Shown piece after piece: positions 11,078 through 21,194 of a stretch of 36,811 bases of DNA. The number at the start of each line of letters is the position of its first letter. Within the stretch, counting starts at the first letter, position 1. The notes beneath the pieces are model-generated. The model was not told the origin of the DNA and searched no databases. It saw nothing but the letters and a program-made list of their open reading frames with translations. A program made the position numbers and the translations under genes. The DNA lies in NCBI GenBank assembly GCA_947476215.1, contig CANJQI010000037.1, positions 1 through 36,811 on the forward strand. Reading direction: 5' to 3'. Source of the stretch: Betaproteobacteria bacterium (GTDB lineage: Bacteria > Pseudomonadota > Gammaproteobacteria > Burkholderiales > SG8-41).

Positions 11078-12292
11078 GTGTCGTCATTGCCCGTGACCGA
11101 ATCAAATCAACAACTGGAAGTCTTTAAGCGCGGTTGCGACGAACTGCTGGTCGAGTCTGAACTCATCGACAAGCTCAGATCCGGCCGGCCGCTGCGTGTC
11201 AAGGCGGGTTTTGATCCGACCGCCCCCGACCTGCACCTCGGGCACACCGTGCTGATCAACAAGTTGCGTCAACTGCAGGATCTGGGTCATCAGATCGTGT
11301 TTCTGATCGGTGATTTCACCGGCATGATAGGCGATCCGACCGGTAAGAATGCGACGCGTCCGCCGCTGACGCGTCCCGAGGTCGAGCGTAATGCCGAAAC
11401 CTATAAGGCGCAGGTTTTCAAGATCCTCGATGCGGCCAAGACGGAGGTTGCCTATAACTCCGCGTGGATGGACAAGTTGACGCCGGCGGACATGATCAAG
11501 CTCTCAGCCTCCTATACCGTGGCGCGCATGCTGGAACGCGATGACTTCAACAAGCGCTACAAGGGTAATCAGCCCATTGCAATCCACGAATTTCTCTATC
11601 CGCTGGTGCAGGGCTACGATTCGGTTGCGCTCAAGGCGGACCTGGAACTGGGCGGAACCGACCAGAAGTTCAATCTGTTGATGGGGCGTGAATTGCAGAA
11701 GCACTATGGCCAGCCGCCGCAGTGCATCCTGACCATGCCTCTGCTCGAAGGCCTCGACGGCATCAACAAGATGTCCAAGTCGCTCGGTAACTATATCGGC
11801 ATTACCGAAAGCCCGAATGACATTTTCGGCAAACTGATGTCGATATCCGACGAATTGATGTGGCGTTACATCGAATTGCTGTCGTTCGCGCCGCTTGCTG
11901 AGATCAGCAGGTGGAAAAGTGAAACCCAGTCAGGCCGGAACCCTCGCGACATCAAGGTGGCGTTTGCGCAGGAAATCGTGAGCCGCTTTCACAGCCCGGC
12001 GGCCGCCACCGCCGCGCTCGCCGATTTCGAGGTGCGATTCAAGCAGGGCGAGATACCCGATGATATTGCCACGGCAGCCATAGACGCGGGCGTGGACGGC
12101 ACGGCCATCGCCAACCTGTTGAAACAGGCCGGTCTGTGCGCCAGCACTTCGGATGCGTTGCGCATGATAGGCCAGGGCGGCGTCAGGATAGATGGCGAGA
12201 AGGTGACGGACAAGGCGTTGCGGTTCAGCAAAGGCGCGCAGTTCGTGCTGCAGGTCGGCAAGCGTAAATTCGCTCGCGTCATCATGAAATGA
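11078..12292 (+). CDS. tyrS: Tyrosyl-tRNA synthetase
   Basis: [44 protein letters not shown]-terminal S4 domain. Confidence 0.97.
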   Translation: MSSLPVTESNQQLEVFKRGCDELLVESELIDKLRSGRPLRVKAGFDPTAPDLHLGHTVLINKLRQLQDLGHQIVFLIGDFTGMIGDPTGKNATRPPLTRPEVERNAETYKAQVFKILDAAKTEVAYNSAWMDKLTPADMIKLSASYTVARMLERDDFNKRYKGNQPIAIHEFLYPLVQGYDSVALKADLELGGTDQKFNLLMGRELQKHYGQPPQCILTMPLLEGLDGINKMSKSLGNYIGITESPNDIFGKLMSISDELMWRYIELLSFAPLAEISRWKSETQSGRNPRDIKVAFAQEIVSRFHSPAAATAALADFEVRFKQGEIPDDIATAAIDAGVDGTAIANLLKQAGLCASTSDALRMIGQGGVRIDGEKVTDKALRFSKGAQFVLQVGKRKFARVIMK

Positions 12293-12303
12293 CGGCTGTG
12301 GGA

Positions 12304-13419
12304 TTATCGTAACACGTTGTATTTACTCATGAACCGGCGATCGATAAAGTCCTTCCATTTCCACACCCACGCGCCCGACAGTGCAATCGGTCCGTATGCT
12401 GCCACCGCGTGCCGGCTGCCGCTGCTGATCAACGCAAGGGCACGTTTTTGGGGGCGATACGCCACCAGAGGCTCGCCGACCAGCGCGCGGCGCAAGTTGT
12501 CGGCAAGACGTGGTCCCTGGCGTACAGCGTAGACACCGGATCGCGGATACGATTTGCCGCGTATGGACGCACAATCGCCGGCCGCGTATATGTCGGCGTG
12601 CGACAGCGACTGCAAATGCTCATTTACCGCAATAAAGCCGGCCGGGTCGCGCGCCAGGCCAGGTGCGTGCAAAGTGGGTGCTACCGTCGCGCCGGTCGCC
12701 CAGACAAATACGTCACCCGGAATGTGTTCTCCCTGTGTGGTAATGGCAGCGCCCGGCTGTATTTGGGCAATTCGCCTGTTGAACAGCAGGCGGACACTGC
12801 GTTGTGCGAGCATGCGTCGGAACACGGATTGAACGCGCGCATTGTGGCGCGGCAGTAGCACCTCCGCGTCGGTAACCAGCGTAAAAGACAGCGCGCCGGG
12901 CGTGGTTAATCGATCCATGCGGTACTGCATGGCCGTCAACAGTTCGATGCCGGCCGGGCCGCCGCCGACGAACAGGATGTTTTTGACAACACCGCATTGA
13001 ACGCTCGTGATGAGCCTTTCCCAGGCCGGCAACAATTCAGCGATGGGTTTTGCCGGGATTACCAGGTTCGCGGGCGCGTTTACGGCCGGGAATACCGGCA
13101 TCGCGCCGACATTGATAGAAAGCAGATCGTAGCCGGCGCGCGAACCGTCTGCGCAAGTGACTGCGCGCTGCTCCGGATCAATTTCAAGCAGCGCCGTATT
13201 CAGAAATCGCGCGCCCGCAAAACCGCACATCCGATCGAGGTCTATCTGGATTTGGTTCGTCTCGTAGTGCCCCGCGATCAATCCCGGCAGCATGCCCGAG
13301 TATGTCGCCCTGCGTTGCGAATCGACCAGCGTGATATCCACGCCTGCCGGGCGCAGCAGTCCGAAAACGCGCAGTACTTCGAGGTGACTATGTCCCGCGC
13401 CGATCAGAACCAAACGCAC
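12304..13419 (-). CDS. FAD-dependent pyridine nucleotide-disulfide oxidoreductase of the type found fused N-terminal to SelD
   Basis: MRLVLIGAGHSHLEVLRVF; YSGMLPGLIAGHY; YAVRQGPRLADNLRRALVG; RALALISSGSRHAVAAYG...WVWKWKDFIDRRFM. Pattern matches recalled SelD-N-terminal-like family; no SelD domain attached. Confidence 0.8.
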   Translation of the reverse strand: MRLVLIGAGHSHLEVLRVFGLLRPAGVDITLVDSQRRATYSGMLPGLIAGHYETNQIQIDLDRMCGFAGARFLNTALLEIDPEQRAVTCADGSRAGYDLLSINVGAMPVFPAVNAPANLVIPAKPIAELLPAWERLITSVQCGVVKNILFVGGGPAGIELLTAMQYRMDRLTTPGALSFTLVTDAEVLLPRHNARVQSVFRRMLAQRSVRLLFNRRIAQIQPGAAITTQGEHIPGDVFVWATGATVAPTLHAPGLARDPAGFIAVNEHLQSLSHADIYAAGDCASIRGKSYPRSGVYAVRQGPRLADNLRRALVGEPLVAYRPQKRALALISSGSRHAVAAYGPIALSGAWVWKWKDFIDRRFMSKYNVLR

Positions 13420-13434
13420 CGCAAGAAAGCCCGG

Positions 13435-14088
13435 TTAGTCGGGCGCTTTGCCCCATAGTTGTTGCAGGCGAGAGTCGCGTCCACAGCTGGCGCGATAAAA
13501 CTTGTAGCGCACGGGATTTTTCATATAGTAATCCTGATGATAATCTTCGGCAGGATAAAACTCCGTGGCTCGCGTGAGTTCGGTAACGATGGGTTCCTTG
13601 AACGGTTTTGATTTTTCGATGGCGGCTCGCGATGCCTCGGCGAGGCGTTTCTGCTCGTCGTCAACATAGAAAATGCCGCTGCGGTACTGGCTTCCGACGT
13701 CGCAGAATTGCTGATCTTTCACCGTCGGATCGATATTGCGCCAGAAAATCTCAAGCAGTTTTGCGTAGCTGACCTTTTGGGGGTCATAGACGATTTGCAC
13801 TGCCTCGGTGTGGCCGGTACGGCCGCTGGAAATCTGCTCGTAGGTCGGATTGCGCACCTTGCCTCCGATATAGCCCGAGGTCGTTGAGATGACGCCGTCG
13901 AGCTTGTCGTATGGCGGTTCCATACACCAGAAACAACCGCCGGCAAAGATTGCTTTAGCCTGCGCGGTGGCCGGTTTCGGTTCGGGTTTTGCTGTCTGGG
14001 CGGCTGTTGGTAGTGTGCAGGCCAGCATCAGCCATCCGGTCAGGGTTGCCAACGTAATCGGTAACTTGAACATGTCCATAGACTCCAT
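13435..14088 (-). CDS. msrA: Peptide methionine sulfoxide reductase MsrA with N-terminal signal peptide
   Basis: Signal-like LATLTGWLMLACTLPTAAQ then AIFAGGCFWCMEPPYDKLDGVISTTSGYIGG. Confidence 0.93.
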   Translation of the reverse strand: MESMDMFKLPITLATLTGWLMLACTLPTAAQTAKPEPKPATAQAKAIFAGGCFWCMEPPYDKLDGVISTTSGYIGGKVRNPTYEQISSGRTGHTEAVQIVYDPQKVSYAKLLEIFWRNIDPTVKDQQFCDVGSQYRSGIFYVDDEQKRLAEASRAAIEKSKPFKEPIVTELTRATEFYPAEDYHQDYYMKNPVRYKFYRASCGRDSRLQQLWGKAPD

Positions 14089-14152
14089 TTGGGTGGCACG
14101 GGTGGTACTTGGTCGAAGTTAGCGTAAATTCCTTGCACGCATCATAATAATG

Positions 14153-14185
14153 CTTATTCAGCACGGCTGGTGCCGGCTGAATAAG
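14153..14185. promoter_or_regulatory. Long hairpin in the divergent msrA-msrA intergenic region
   Basis: cttattcagc-a-cggc-tggt-gccg-gctgaataag; 10-bp outer and 4-bp inner perfect stem with one bulge. Confidence 0.5.
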
Positions 14186-14313
14186 TTGCCGGATTGGAGC
14201 GGACGGTGTCGCCGCTCAACCCGGCTTTTGGCGGCGATGAACTTGGATGCGCGTCAGGTACCGGGACGGGTGTGGGCTAAACTGGGTTTTCAATACTAAC
14301 GCGGGGGGACTAC

Positions 14314-14871
14314 ATGGCTACACAACATCCTATGGTCGGTGCGGAAATCGCGACGCTGGGCGGGGGCTGTTTCTGGTGTCTTGAGGCGGTGTTTGATAAC
14401 TTGCAGGGTGTGGTGTCGGTGGAATCCGGATATTGCAACGGCAGAACGGTGAATCCCACCTACAAGCAAGTCTGCAACGGCGACACCGGGCACGCCGAAG
14501 TCGTACGTGTGACATTTGATCCCGCGGTGATCTCGTTTCGGGAGATACTCGAGGTCTTCTTTACCATCCATGAACCCACCACACTTAACCGCCAGGGAAA
14601 TGATGCGGGCACGCAATACCGGTCGGGTATCTACTGTCACTCGCCTGAACAAAAATTGGTTGCCGAACAGTTGATTGCCGAACTGACTGCGAACAAGGCT
14701 TACAGTGCGCCCATTGTTACCGAGGTGGTGGCGGCGCAGACGTTTTACGTGGCGGAAGACTATCACCAGGAGTATTTCGAGAACAATGGAGCGCAACCCT
14801 ATTGCCAGTTCGTGGTGGCGCCCAAGGTCGCCAAGTTCAGGAAAAAGTTCGCGGACAGATTAAAGAGCTGA
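14314..14871 (+). CDS. msrA: Peptide methionine sulfoxide reductase MsrA (second copy, cytosolic)
   Basis: EIATLGGGCFWCLEAVFDNLQGVVSVESGYCNG...AEDYHQEYF. Confidence 0.94.
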   Translation: MATQHPMVGAEIATLGGGCFWCLEAVFDNLQGVVSVESGYCNGRTVNPTYKQVCNGDTGHAEVVRVTFDPAVISFREILEVFFTIHEPTTLNRQGNDAGTQYRSGIYCHSPEQKLVAEQLIAELTANKAYSAPIVTEVVAAQTFYVAEDYHQEYFENNGAQPYCQFVVAPKVAKFRKKFADRLKS

Positions 14872-14969
14872 TAGCACGTACATGGCGCAGATCGCAGACT
14901 ACGAATTCGGTATCAGCGCCATCGACTCCGGCTACCTGCGCAGTCGACTTGACAGCCGGAACTGATGCC

Positions 14970-16532
14970 ATGGAGTTGCTGCAGATCACGCTGTTCCTGT
15001 TGTTATGTGCGGTGGCGCTGGGATGGATAGCGCGGCACTTTAGCTTCCCATATCCCATCGCGCTGGTGATCGGCGGTGGTGCGCTGGGCCTGTTGCCGCG
15101 GTTGCCGGAAGTTCCGTTCGACCCGCAGTTGATCCTGGTGCTGGTCCTGCCACCGATACTGTATCAAGCGGCGCTTCTCACATCCTGGCGCGATTTCAAA
15201 GCCAATATTCGTCCGATAGGGCTGCTCGCCGTCGGTCTGGTCATAGTGACGACACTTGCGGTCGGTGTTACGTTCAAGCTATTGGTGCCGGCGTGTCCAT
15301 GGAGCGCGGCCTTCGTGTTGGGCGCCATTGTTTCGCCCCCCGATGCAGTTGCGGCCACCGCCATCCTGTCGCGGCTCAGGATACCCAGACGTGTAGTCAC
15401 GGTCCTTGAAGGCGAAAGCCTGGTCAACGATGCATCGGGGTTGGTACTCTACAAGTTCGCGGTAACGGCCGTGTTGACCGGTACATTTTCCGTCGTTGAC
15501 GCGAGTGTGGAGTTTGTCGGCGTGGTGGCGGGTGGTGTTGCGATCGGTTGTTTGCTGGCGTGGTTGTTCGTGGCCATACACCGCCGGCTCGGCGATACAT
15601 TCATCGAGGTGCTGACTACCCTGGCGGTACCTTACGTGGTTTACATACTTGCTGAATCCATACACGTGTCCGGCGTGCTCGGCGTGGTGGCGGCAGGGCT
15701 GGTGCGCGGGCGCTACTCGCCGGAAGTTGTGTCGGCGGAAATGCGCATCATTGCGCGCTCGGTGTGGATGCTGCTGGTATTCCTGCTCAACAGTCTGGTT
15801 TTCATGTTGATCGGGATACAGCTATCGAACATCGTAGAGCGTCTTTCGGGATCGGCGTCCGCGGTCGAGCTATTCGGATACGCGGCGCTGATCAGCGCGG
15901 TTGCCATCGCGATACGCTTTGCCTGGGTTTATCCGGCGACCTATCTGCCGTATCGAATGAGCCCGGCGTTGCGAGCGCGCGAACCGGCTCCGTCCGGCCA
16001 GGAAGTCTTCATCATGAGTTGGTGCGGCATGCGCGGCATAGTTTCGCTTGCGGCGGCGCTCGCCCTACCGGTCGTATTGCCCGACGGGACACTTTTTCCA
16101 CAGCGCGACCTGATCATTTTTCTGACTTTCAGCGTGATCGCGGTAACGCTGGTTGCACAGGGATTGACGCTGCCTGTGCTGATACGCAGGCTGAAACTGG
16201 GCGCGGACTGGAGCCTGCACGAAGAACACAAGCACGCGCGCATGGCACTCGGCGCCGCGGCGCGGACCGCCATTGACGAACTGGCGCGCAGCGAGCAGAT
16301 CGCGCCTGAACTCGCGAAGCGCGTCAGCGACGAATTCGCCGAGAAGATAGAACGCACTTTCGCGGATGATCCGGACATGCAGGGCAGCGGCGATCCCACG
16401 CGGCGACTACGGCAGGCTGCGATACGTGCCGAGCGTCAGGAACTGATACGTATCTGGCGCGAGAATCAGATCAGCGACGACATCCTGCATCACATCGAAG
16501 AAGACCTCGATTACCAGGAGTCGCATATATGA
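14970..16532 (+). CDS. Na+/H+ antiporter (CPA1 family)
   Basis: Multiple TM helices; FVLGAIVSPPDAVAATAILSRLRIPRRVVTVLEGESLVNDASGLVLYKFA. Confidence 0.93.
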   Translation: MELLQITLFLLLCAVALGWIARHFSFPYPIALVIGGGALGLLPRLPEVPFDPQLILVLVLPPILYQAALLTSWRDFKANIRPIGLLAVGLVIVTTLAVGVTFKLLVPACPWSAAFVLGAIVSPPDAVAATAILSRLRIPRRVVTVLEGESLVNDASGLVLYKFAVTAVLTGTFSVVDASVEFVGVVAGGVAIGCLLAWLFVAIHRRLGDTFIEVLTTLAVPYVVYILAESIHVSGVLGVVAAGLVRGRYSPEVVSAEMRIIARSVWMLLVFLLNSLVFMLIGIQLSNIVERLSGSASAVELFGYAALISAVAIAIRFAWVYPATYLPYRMSPALRAREPAPSGQEVFIMSWCGMRGIVSLAAALALPVVLPDGTLFPQRDLIIFLTFSVIAVTLVAQGLTLPVLIRRLKLGADWSLHEEHKHARMALGAAARTAIDELARSEQIAPELAKRVSDEFAEKIERTFADDPDMQGSGDPTRRLRQAAIRAERQELIRIWRENQISDDILHHIEEDLDYQESHI

Positions 16533-16604
16533 GCATGCTGCAGCGCTCGGCCCGGGCATGGGTTAAACTCTATAACCTTTTGATATAAAATATAATTTAC
16601 TAAC

Positions 16605-18884
16605 ATGGCACGTCGCGAAGACTATCGTCTGATCACCGGTCAGGGGCGCTACACCGCTGACTGGAACCTGTCCGGTCAGTTGCATGCGGTTTATCTGCGC
16701 GCCGACCGCGCGCATGCGGAAATTACCCGAATTGATATTGGGCGCGCGTTGGAGAGTGCTGGCGTCAAGGCAGTGTATACGGGCGAGGACGCGCGCGCGG
16801 AGGGCTATAAGTCTTTACCGAATCCGGTCAGTTTCCCCGGAAAGAACGGCCAGAAGCTGATTAAACCGTTTTATCCGGTGCTTGCGCAGGATCGTGTGCG
16901 ATTCGTGGGCGAGCCGGTCGCCATGGTCGTTGCCGAGTCGGAGGCCATGGCCGAAGATGCGCGAGACCTGATAGAAGTCGACTATAAGGACTTGCCCGCT
17001 GTTGTCGGTTTTGACGCTGCACTTGCGCCCGGAGCACCGCGGATCCACGCGGATGCCGTCGATAACCTTGCATTTGAATATGAGTCGGGGGACGAACAGG
17101 CGGTTGCGGCGGCGTTTGGGCGCGCGAAATTCATAACCAGACTCACGGTCGACAGTCAGCGGCTGGTCGGCAATCCTCTGGAGCCACGCGCATGTATTGC
17201 AGATTACGACAATGCCAGCGGTCGATATACGTTGCATCTGCCGCAGCAGGGTGCAGCCGGCATGCGCAGCCAGCTTGCGGTGGTTAGCGGTCTCAAACCG
17301 GAAAATATAGTCGTAGACACACAGGATATCGGCGGTAGTTTCGGCATACGCGGCGCGGCCTATCCCGAGTACTTCACACTCATGCTGGCGACGCGCAAGC
17401 TCGGTTGTCCGGTGAAATGGGTCGCATCGCGCAGCGAATGCTTCATGAGTGATTTTCAGGGCCGGGCAATATCGCTGACTGGCGAAATCGCGCTCGATCC
17501 GGAAGGCGGAATACTTGCCATCCGCTTTGATGACCGTGCGGATCTTGGCGCCTATGCGGCGGCATTTGGTTCGTTTATTGCGACCCGCAATTTGACGTTG
17601 ACGATAGGCGGCGTGTATCGGGTGCCGGCACTGTATGCACGAACCCGGCTTGCGTTTACCAACGCAGCGCCCATATCCGCTTATCGCGGTGCCGGGCGGC
17701 CCGATACCGCTTACGCCGTCGAGCGGTTGGTCGACTGCGCAGCGCGCGAACATGGGTTTGACCCGATCGAACTTAGACGCCAGAACTTCGTGCCGCCCGG
17801 TGCCATGCCGTACAAGACAGCGAACGCGGGCACATACGATTCCGGCAATTTCGACGCGGTCATGAACGATGGATTACGACTCGCGGACTGGGCGGGATTT
17901 CCAGAACGGCAAGCGGCGAGTAAACGTGCGGGACGGCTGCGCGGCATCGGCATCGCCACCTATCTGGAAGCAGGCGGAGGCGGTTCCGCGAAGGATCAGG
18001 CTGCCGCCGAGTTTGACCCGGAAGGCAACATGACGTTGTTCGCGGTGACGCATTCTTCCGGACAAGGGCATGAAACCGTTTTTCCGCAAATTGTTGCTGC
18101 AACCCTGGGCATAGATTCGGCGCGTATTCGAGTTCATGCCGGCGCACCCGGCGCGGAATTGACGGGCAGCGGAACCGGGGGGTCGCGCGGAATACTCGGT
18201 ACCGGCAGCGCTTTTCACATGCTGGGTCGAAAATTAATGGACGTGGCGCGGCCTCACGCGGCCGCGACACTCAACGTTCCGGAAAGCGAACTGCGATATG
18301 AGAAAGGCAGCTTTTACGCGGGCGAGCGGTCTATAGGCTTCATGGAGTTGGCGCGCACGTTGGCAACCGTTACGCCGCATCCGATGAATGCGATGGGCGA
18401 AGGCAGTTTCGGCGTGTCTTACCCCAACGGCTGCCATATTGCGGAAGTCGAAATCGACCCGGAAACGGGCGCCGCGACGGTCGCGCGCTACACGGCGGTC
18501 GATGACCTCGGCAATATCATCAACCCGGCGCTGGTCGAAGGCCAGGTCCACGGTGGCGTGGTGCAGGGCGCGGGACAGGTTTTCGGCGAGCATGCGATAT
18601 ACGACTCATCGTCGGGGCAACTGCTGACAGGCAGCTTTAGCGACTACTACATGCCGCGCGCCGGCTTGATGCCTAAGATCGCGGTACATGATCACCCGGT
18701 GCCGACGCCAACCAATGCGTTGGGCGCCAAGGGTGTAGGCGAATCCGGCTGCAGCGGCTCGCTGCCGGCACTGGTCAATGCTGTCGTGGACGCAATTCGG
18801 CCGCTGGGTATCCATCACCTCGACATGCCGTTTACGCCGTGTCGCTTGTGGACGGCGATACGCGACGCACGTCAGAAAAAGTAG
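16605..18884 (+). CDS. Xanthine dehydrogenase/CoxL-type molybdopterin-binding subunit (form II-like)
   Basis: RLITGQGRYTADW; DIGGSFGIRGAAYPEY; AYRGAGRPDTAYAVERLVD; GAKGVGESGCSGSLPALVNAVVDA. Confidence 0.93.
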   Translation: MARREDYRLITGQGRYTADWNLSGQLHAVYLRADRAHAEITRIDIGRALESAGVKAVYTGEDARAEGYKSLPNPVSFPGKNGQKLIKPFYPVLAQDRVRFVGEPVAMVVAESEAMAEDARDLIEVDYKDLPAVVGFDAALAPGAPRIHADAVDNLAFEYESGDEQAVAAAFGRAKFITRLTVDSQRLVGNPLEPRACIADYDNASGRYTLHLPQQGAAGMRSQLAVVSGLKPENIVVDTQDIGGSFGIRGAAYPEYFTLMLATRKLGCPVKWVASRSECFMSDFQGRAISLTGEIALDPEGGILAIRFDDRADLGAYAAAFGSFIATRNLTLTIGGVYRVPALYARTRLAFTNAAPISAYRGAGRPDTAYAVERLVDCAAREHGFDPIELRRQNFVPPGAMPYKTANAGTYDSGNFDAVMNDGLRLADWAGFPERQAASKRAGRLRGIGIATYLEAGGGGSAKDQAAAEFDPEGNMTLFAVTHSSGQGHETVFPQIVAATLGIDSARIRVHAGAPGAELTGSGTGGSRGILGTGSAFHMLGRKLMDVARPHAAATLNVPESELRYEKGSFYAGERSIGFMELARTLATVTPHPMNAMGEGSFGVSYPNGCHIAEVEIDPETGAATVARYTAVDDLGNIINPALVEGQVHGGVVQGAGQVFGEHAIYDSSSGQLLTGSFSDYYMPRAGLMPKIAVHDHPVPTPTNALGAKGVGESGCSGSLPALVNAVVDAIRPLGIHHLDMPFTPCRLWTAIRDARQKK

Positions 18885-18906
18885 CGCGTTACGGCGAGCG
18901 GCGGAC

Positions 18907-19770
18907 CTATCGCAGGCTCGGAAACAGCGTCAGCGCTGTTTCGCCGAATATCCATCTGCGATCTTCCTCGCCCAGGAACGCCAGTTCCTTTTCGAATATC
19001 TCAAGCCGGCCCTTGAGTCCGCCGAGCCGGGGGTGCGCGGGATAGTTGGAACTCCACATGATGCGTTTTGGACCGAACGTGCGCATGAGCTTCGTATAGA
19101 GCGCTTCGACCGTACCGCCGCCTTCACGCGCCGCCTCGATATTGTTGATGGCCGTTTTCACATAGAGGTTGGGAATATCGGCGAGCGCAAACAAAGGGTC
19201 CAGGGCAGGATAGGGCGGTTTTCCAACCGTATGTCCCCACGAGTGTTCAATCGACACCTTGACATCCGGATACCGCTCCATGACTTTCCTTACCTTCGCA
19301 AGCTCACCGATGCGGTCCGCGATCACCAGAGGTATCTTCAATGCCTGCATACGCTCCCAGAGGGAAAATGTAGCGGGCTCACCCAGCGAACTGGCGGGCA
19401 GCCGGCCGCGCATGAAGCGCAAACCGGTCACGCCCTTTTCCCGCACCAGCCGGCTGAGTTCATCGGGTGCTTTTTCGTCCAGGGGATCAAGAACGACTAT
19501 GCTCGCAAAGCGATCCGGATGCGCCAGGGCCGCATCGACCGTGTAGCGATTGTCATATTCGTAGACGAAGTACGCCTGCGCGAGCGTGGCTTTGTGGATG
19601 CCGGCCTCATCCATCAGTGACAGGAGTGTTTCCGCGGTCGTCAGCGGCCATTCCGTCTGGCCGATGTCGGTTATCGATGGAATTGAACCCGCTCGAGGCG
19701 TGTCTCGCGTTTGCGGATAGTTTTTTCTATCGTCCGTGAACACATGCACGTGCGTATCTACGATGACCAT
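18907..19770 (-). CDS. Amidohydrolase family protein (2-pyrone-4,6-dicarboxylate hydrolase-like)
   Basis: MVIVDTHVHVFTDDRKNYPQ...; IEHSWG; IMWSSNYPAHPRLG. Confidence 0.88.
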   Translation of the reverse strand: MVIVDTHVHVFTDDRKNYPQTRDTPRAGSIPSITDIGQTEWPLTTAETLLSLMDEAGIHKATLAQAYFVYEYDNRYTVDAALAHPDRFASIVVLDPLDEKAPDELSRLVREKGVTGLRFMRGRLPASSLGEPATFSLWERMQALKIPLVIADRIGELAKVRKVMERYPDVKVSIEHSWGHTVGKPPYPALDPLFALADIPNLYVKTAINNIEAAREGGGTVEALYTKLMRTFGPKRIMWSSNYPAHPRLGGLKGRLEIFEKELAFLGEEDRRWIFGETALTLFPSLR

Positions 19771-19928
19771 GTTTGCCTTGAAAGTGCGTGAAGCAGTTTG
19801 GATTATATCGGACAGGCGCGGGAGTAACATGCGTCCATGGACGATAGCCACGTATACTCACGCAATTCAGTCCTGCGCATCACGAGTCCACGTTGGACAT
19901 CGGACAGGACAGTTTCGACTATCCGCAT

Positions 19929-21182
19929 ATGACGGTTATACCTCCCAAGTCCCTCGGCCCCGAGCAACGCGACGAATCGCTGGAATTTCCCTATTGGCGG
20001 CGCAATCTGAAGGTTTTGCCGCTTGCCAACATGCTCACCTCCATGGGCTTTGCAATGTCGTTCCCGTTTCTGCCGGTCATGGTGCGCAGTCTGGGCGTGC
20101 AGGACCACCTCGAGACGTGGGTGGGAAACATGATGCTGGTGTTTTACGTCATCAGTTTTCTGTGTGGGCCCGTGTGGGGTGGCATCGCGGATCACTACGG
20201 CCGCAAGGTCATGGTGTTGCGCGCCATGTTGGGCATGGGATTTTTCATGATGCTGGTACCGTTCGCACCATCGGCACTGTGGTTTGCATTTCTGTTTGCG
20301 TTAGTGGGCTTTTTTAACGGCGCAACGATGTCATCTCAGACACTGCTGGTCGCCAATACACCGCCCGCCCGCCTGGGCGGCGCGTTGTCTTATCTGCAGA
20401 CCGGATCGCTGGTGGGACAGACCATGGGACCCGCCCTGGCAACGGTGCTGGCAGCGCTGGTCGACAAGCCGCACTGGATGTTCTGGGCCAGCGGAACTTT
20501 GCTGCTGATCGGCGGCATGCTGGTGATTTTTTTCGTGCGCGAAGTGAAACAACTCGCCGCCGGACCCTGGCGCCCACAGTGGATCGGCAATCTGCGCGAA
20601 TTGCTTGCGATACCGCGCATCGGCCTGCTATACCTGTTGTGCTTTGTATTCGCAGGGTTGGCGGCCGGTAGCCAGACTATTGTTAGTGTCTACATTATAC
20701 GGCTGCTCGCCGCGCAGCCCGCGGGTGCCGGTTCCGAGGCATTCTGGGTGGGGGCCGCCGCAATGGGGTTTGCCATCTCCAGCGTGATCTCGCTCACGTT
20801 GTGGGGCCGTGTGCTGGATCGTTACGATCCGGCGCGCGTGCTCGTGGTCGCAACCTGCGCCGCTGCGCTGACGCAGCTGCCGTTGCTATTCTTGCAGACG
20901 CCGTTGCAACTGGTGCTGACGCGGGTGGCGTTCGGACTGTCGGCATCGTTGATGTTGCCGGCCATCATCCGACTGCTTAAAAACTTTGCGCCGGCCGGCA
21001 TGGACGCACGTGCCATTTCGTACGCCACGTCGTTTCAGTTCATGGCGATGGGACTGGCGCCGTTCAGTGCCGGCCTGATCGGTCCGGTATTCGGTCTGCG
21101 CGCCTATTTTGCGTTGACTGCCGGCCTCACCTTTCTGGCTCTGGCATTATGGCTGCGTTATGGGCGGCGCGCGGATAGTTGA
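19929..21182 (+). CDS. MFS transporter
   Basis: 12-TM-like hydrophobic protein with GPVWGGIADHYGRKVMVLRAMLGM loop 2-3 motif. Confidence 0.9.
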   Translation: MTVIPPKSLGPEQRDESLEFPYWRRNLKVLPLANMLTSMGFAMSFPFLPVMVRSLGVQDHLETWVGNMMLVFYVISFLCGPVWGGIADHYGRKVMVLRAMLGMGFFMMLVPFAPSALWFAFLFALVGFFNGATMSSQTLLVANTPPARLGGALSYLQTGSLVGQTMGPALATVLAALVDKPHWMFWASGTLLLIGGMLVIFFVREVKQLAAGPWRPQWIGNLRELLAIPRIGLLYLLCFVFAGLAAGSQTIVSVYIIRLLAAQPAGAGSEAFWVGAAAMGFAISSVISLTLWGRVLDRYDPARVLVVATCAAALTQLPLLFLQTPLQLVLTRVAFGLSASLMLPAIIRLLKNFAPAGMDARAISYATSFQFMAMGLAPFSAGLIGPVFGLRAYFALTAGLTFLALALWLRYGRRADS

Positions 21183-21194
21183 GGAGGTGCATCG

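Noticed and set aside
13435-14871. Possibility that either MsrA is a selenoprotein
   Set aside because: Both have Cys codons at the GGCFWC active site and no in-frame UGA.
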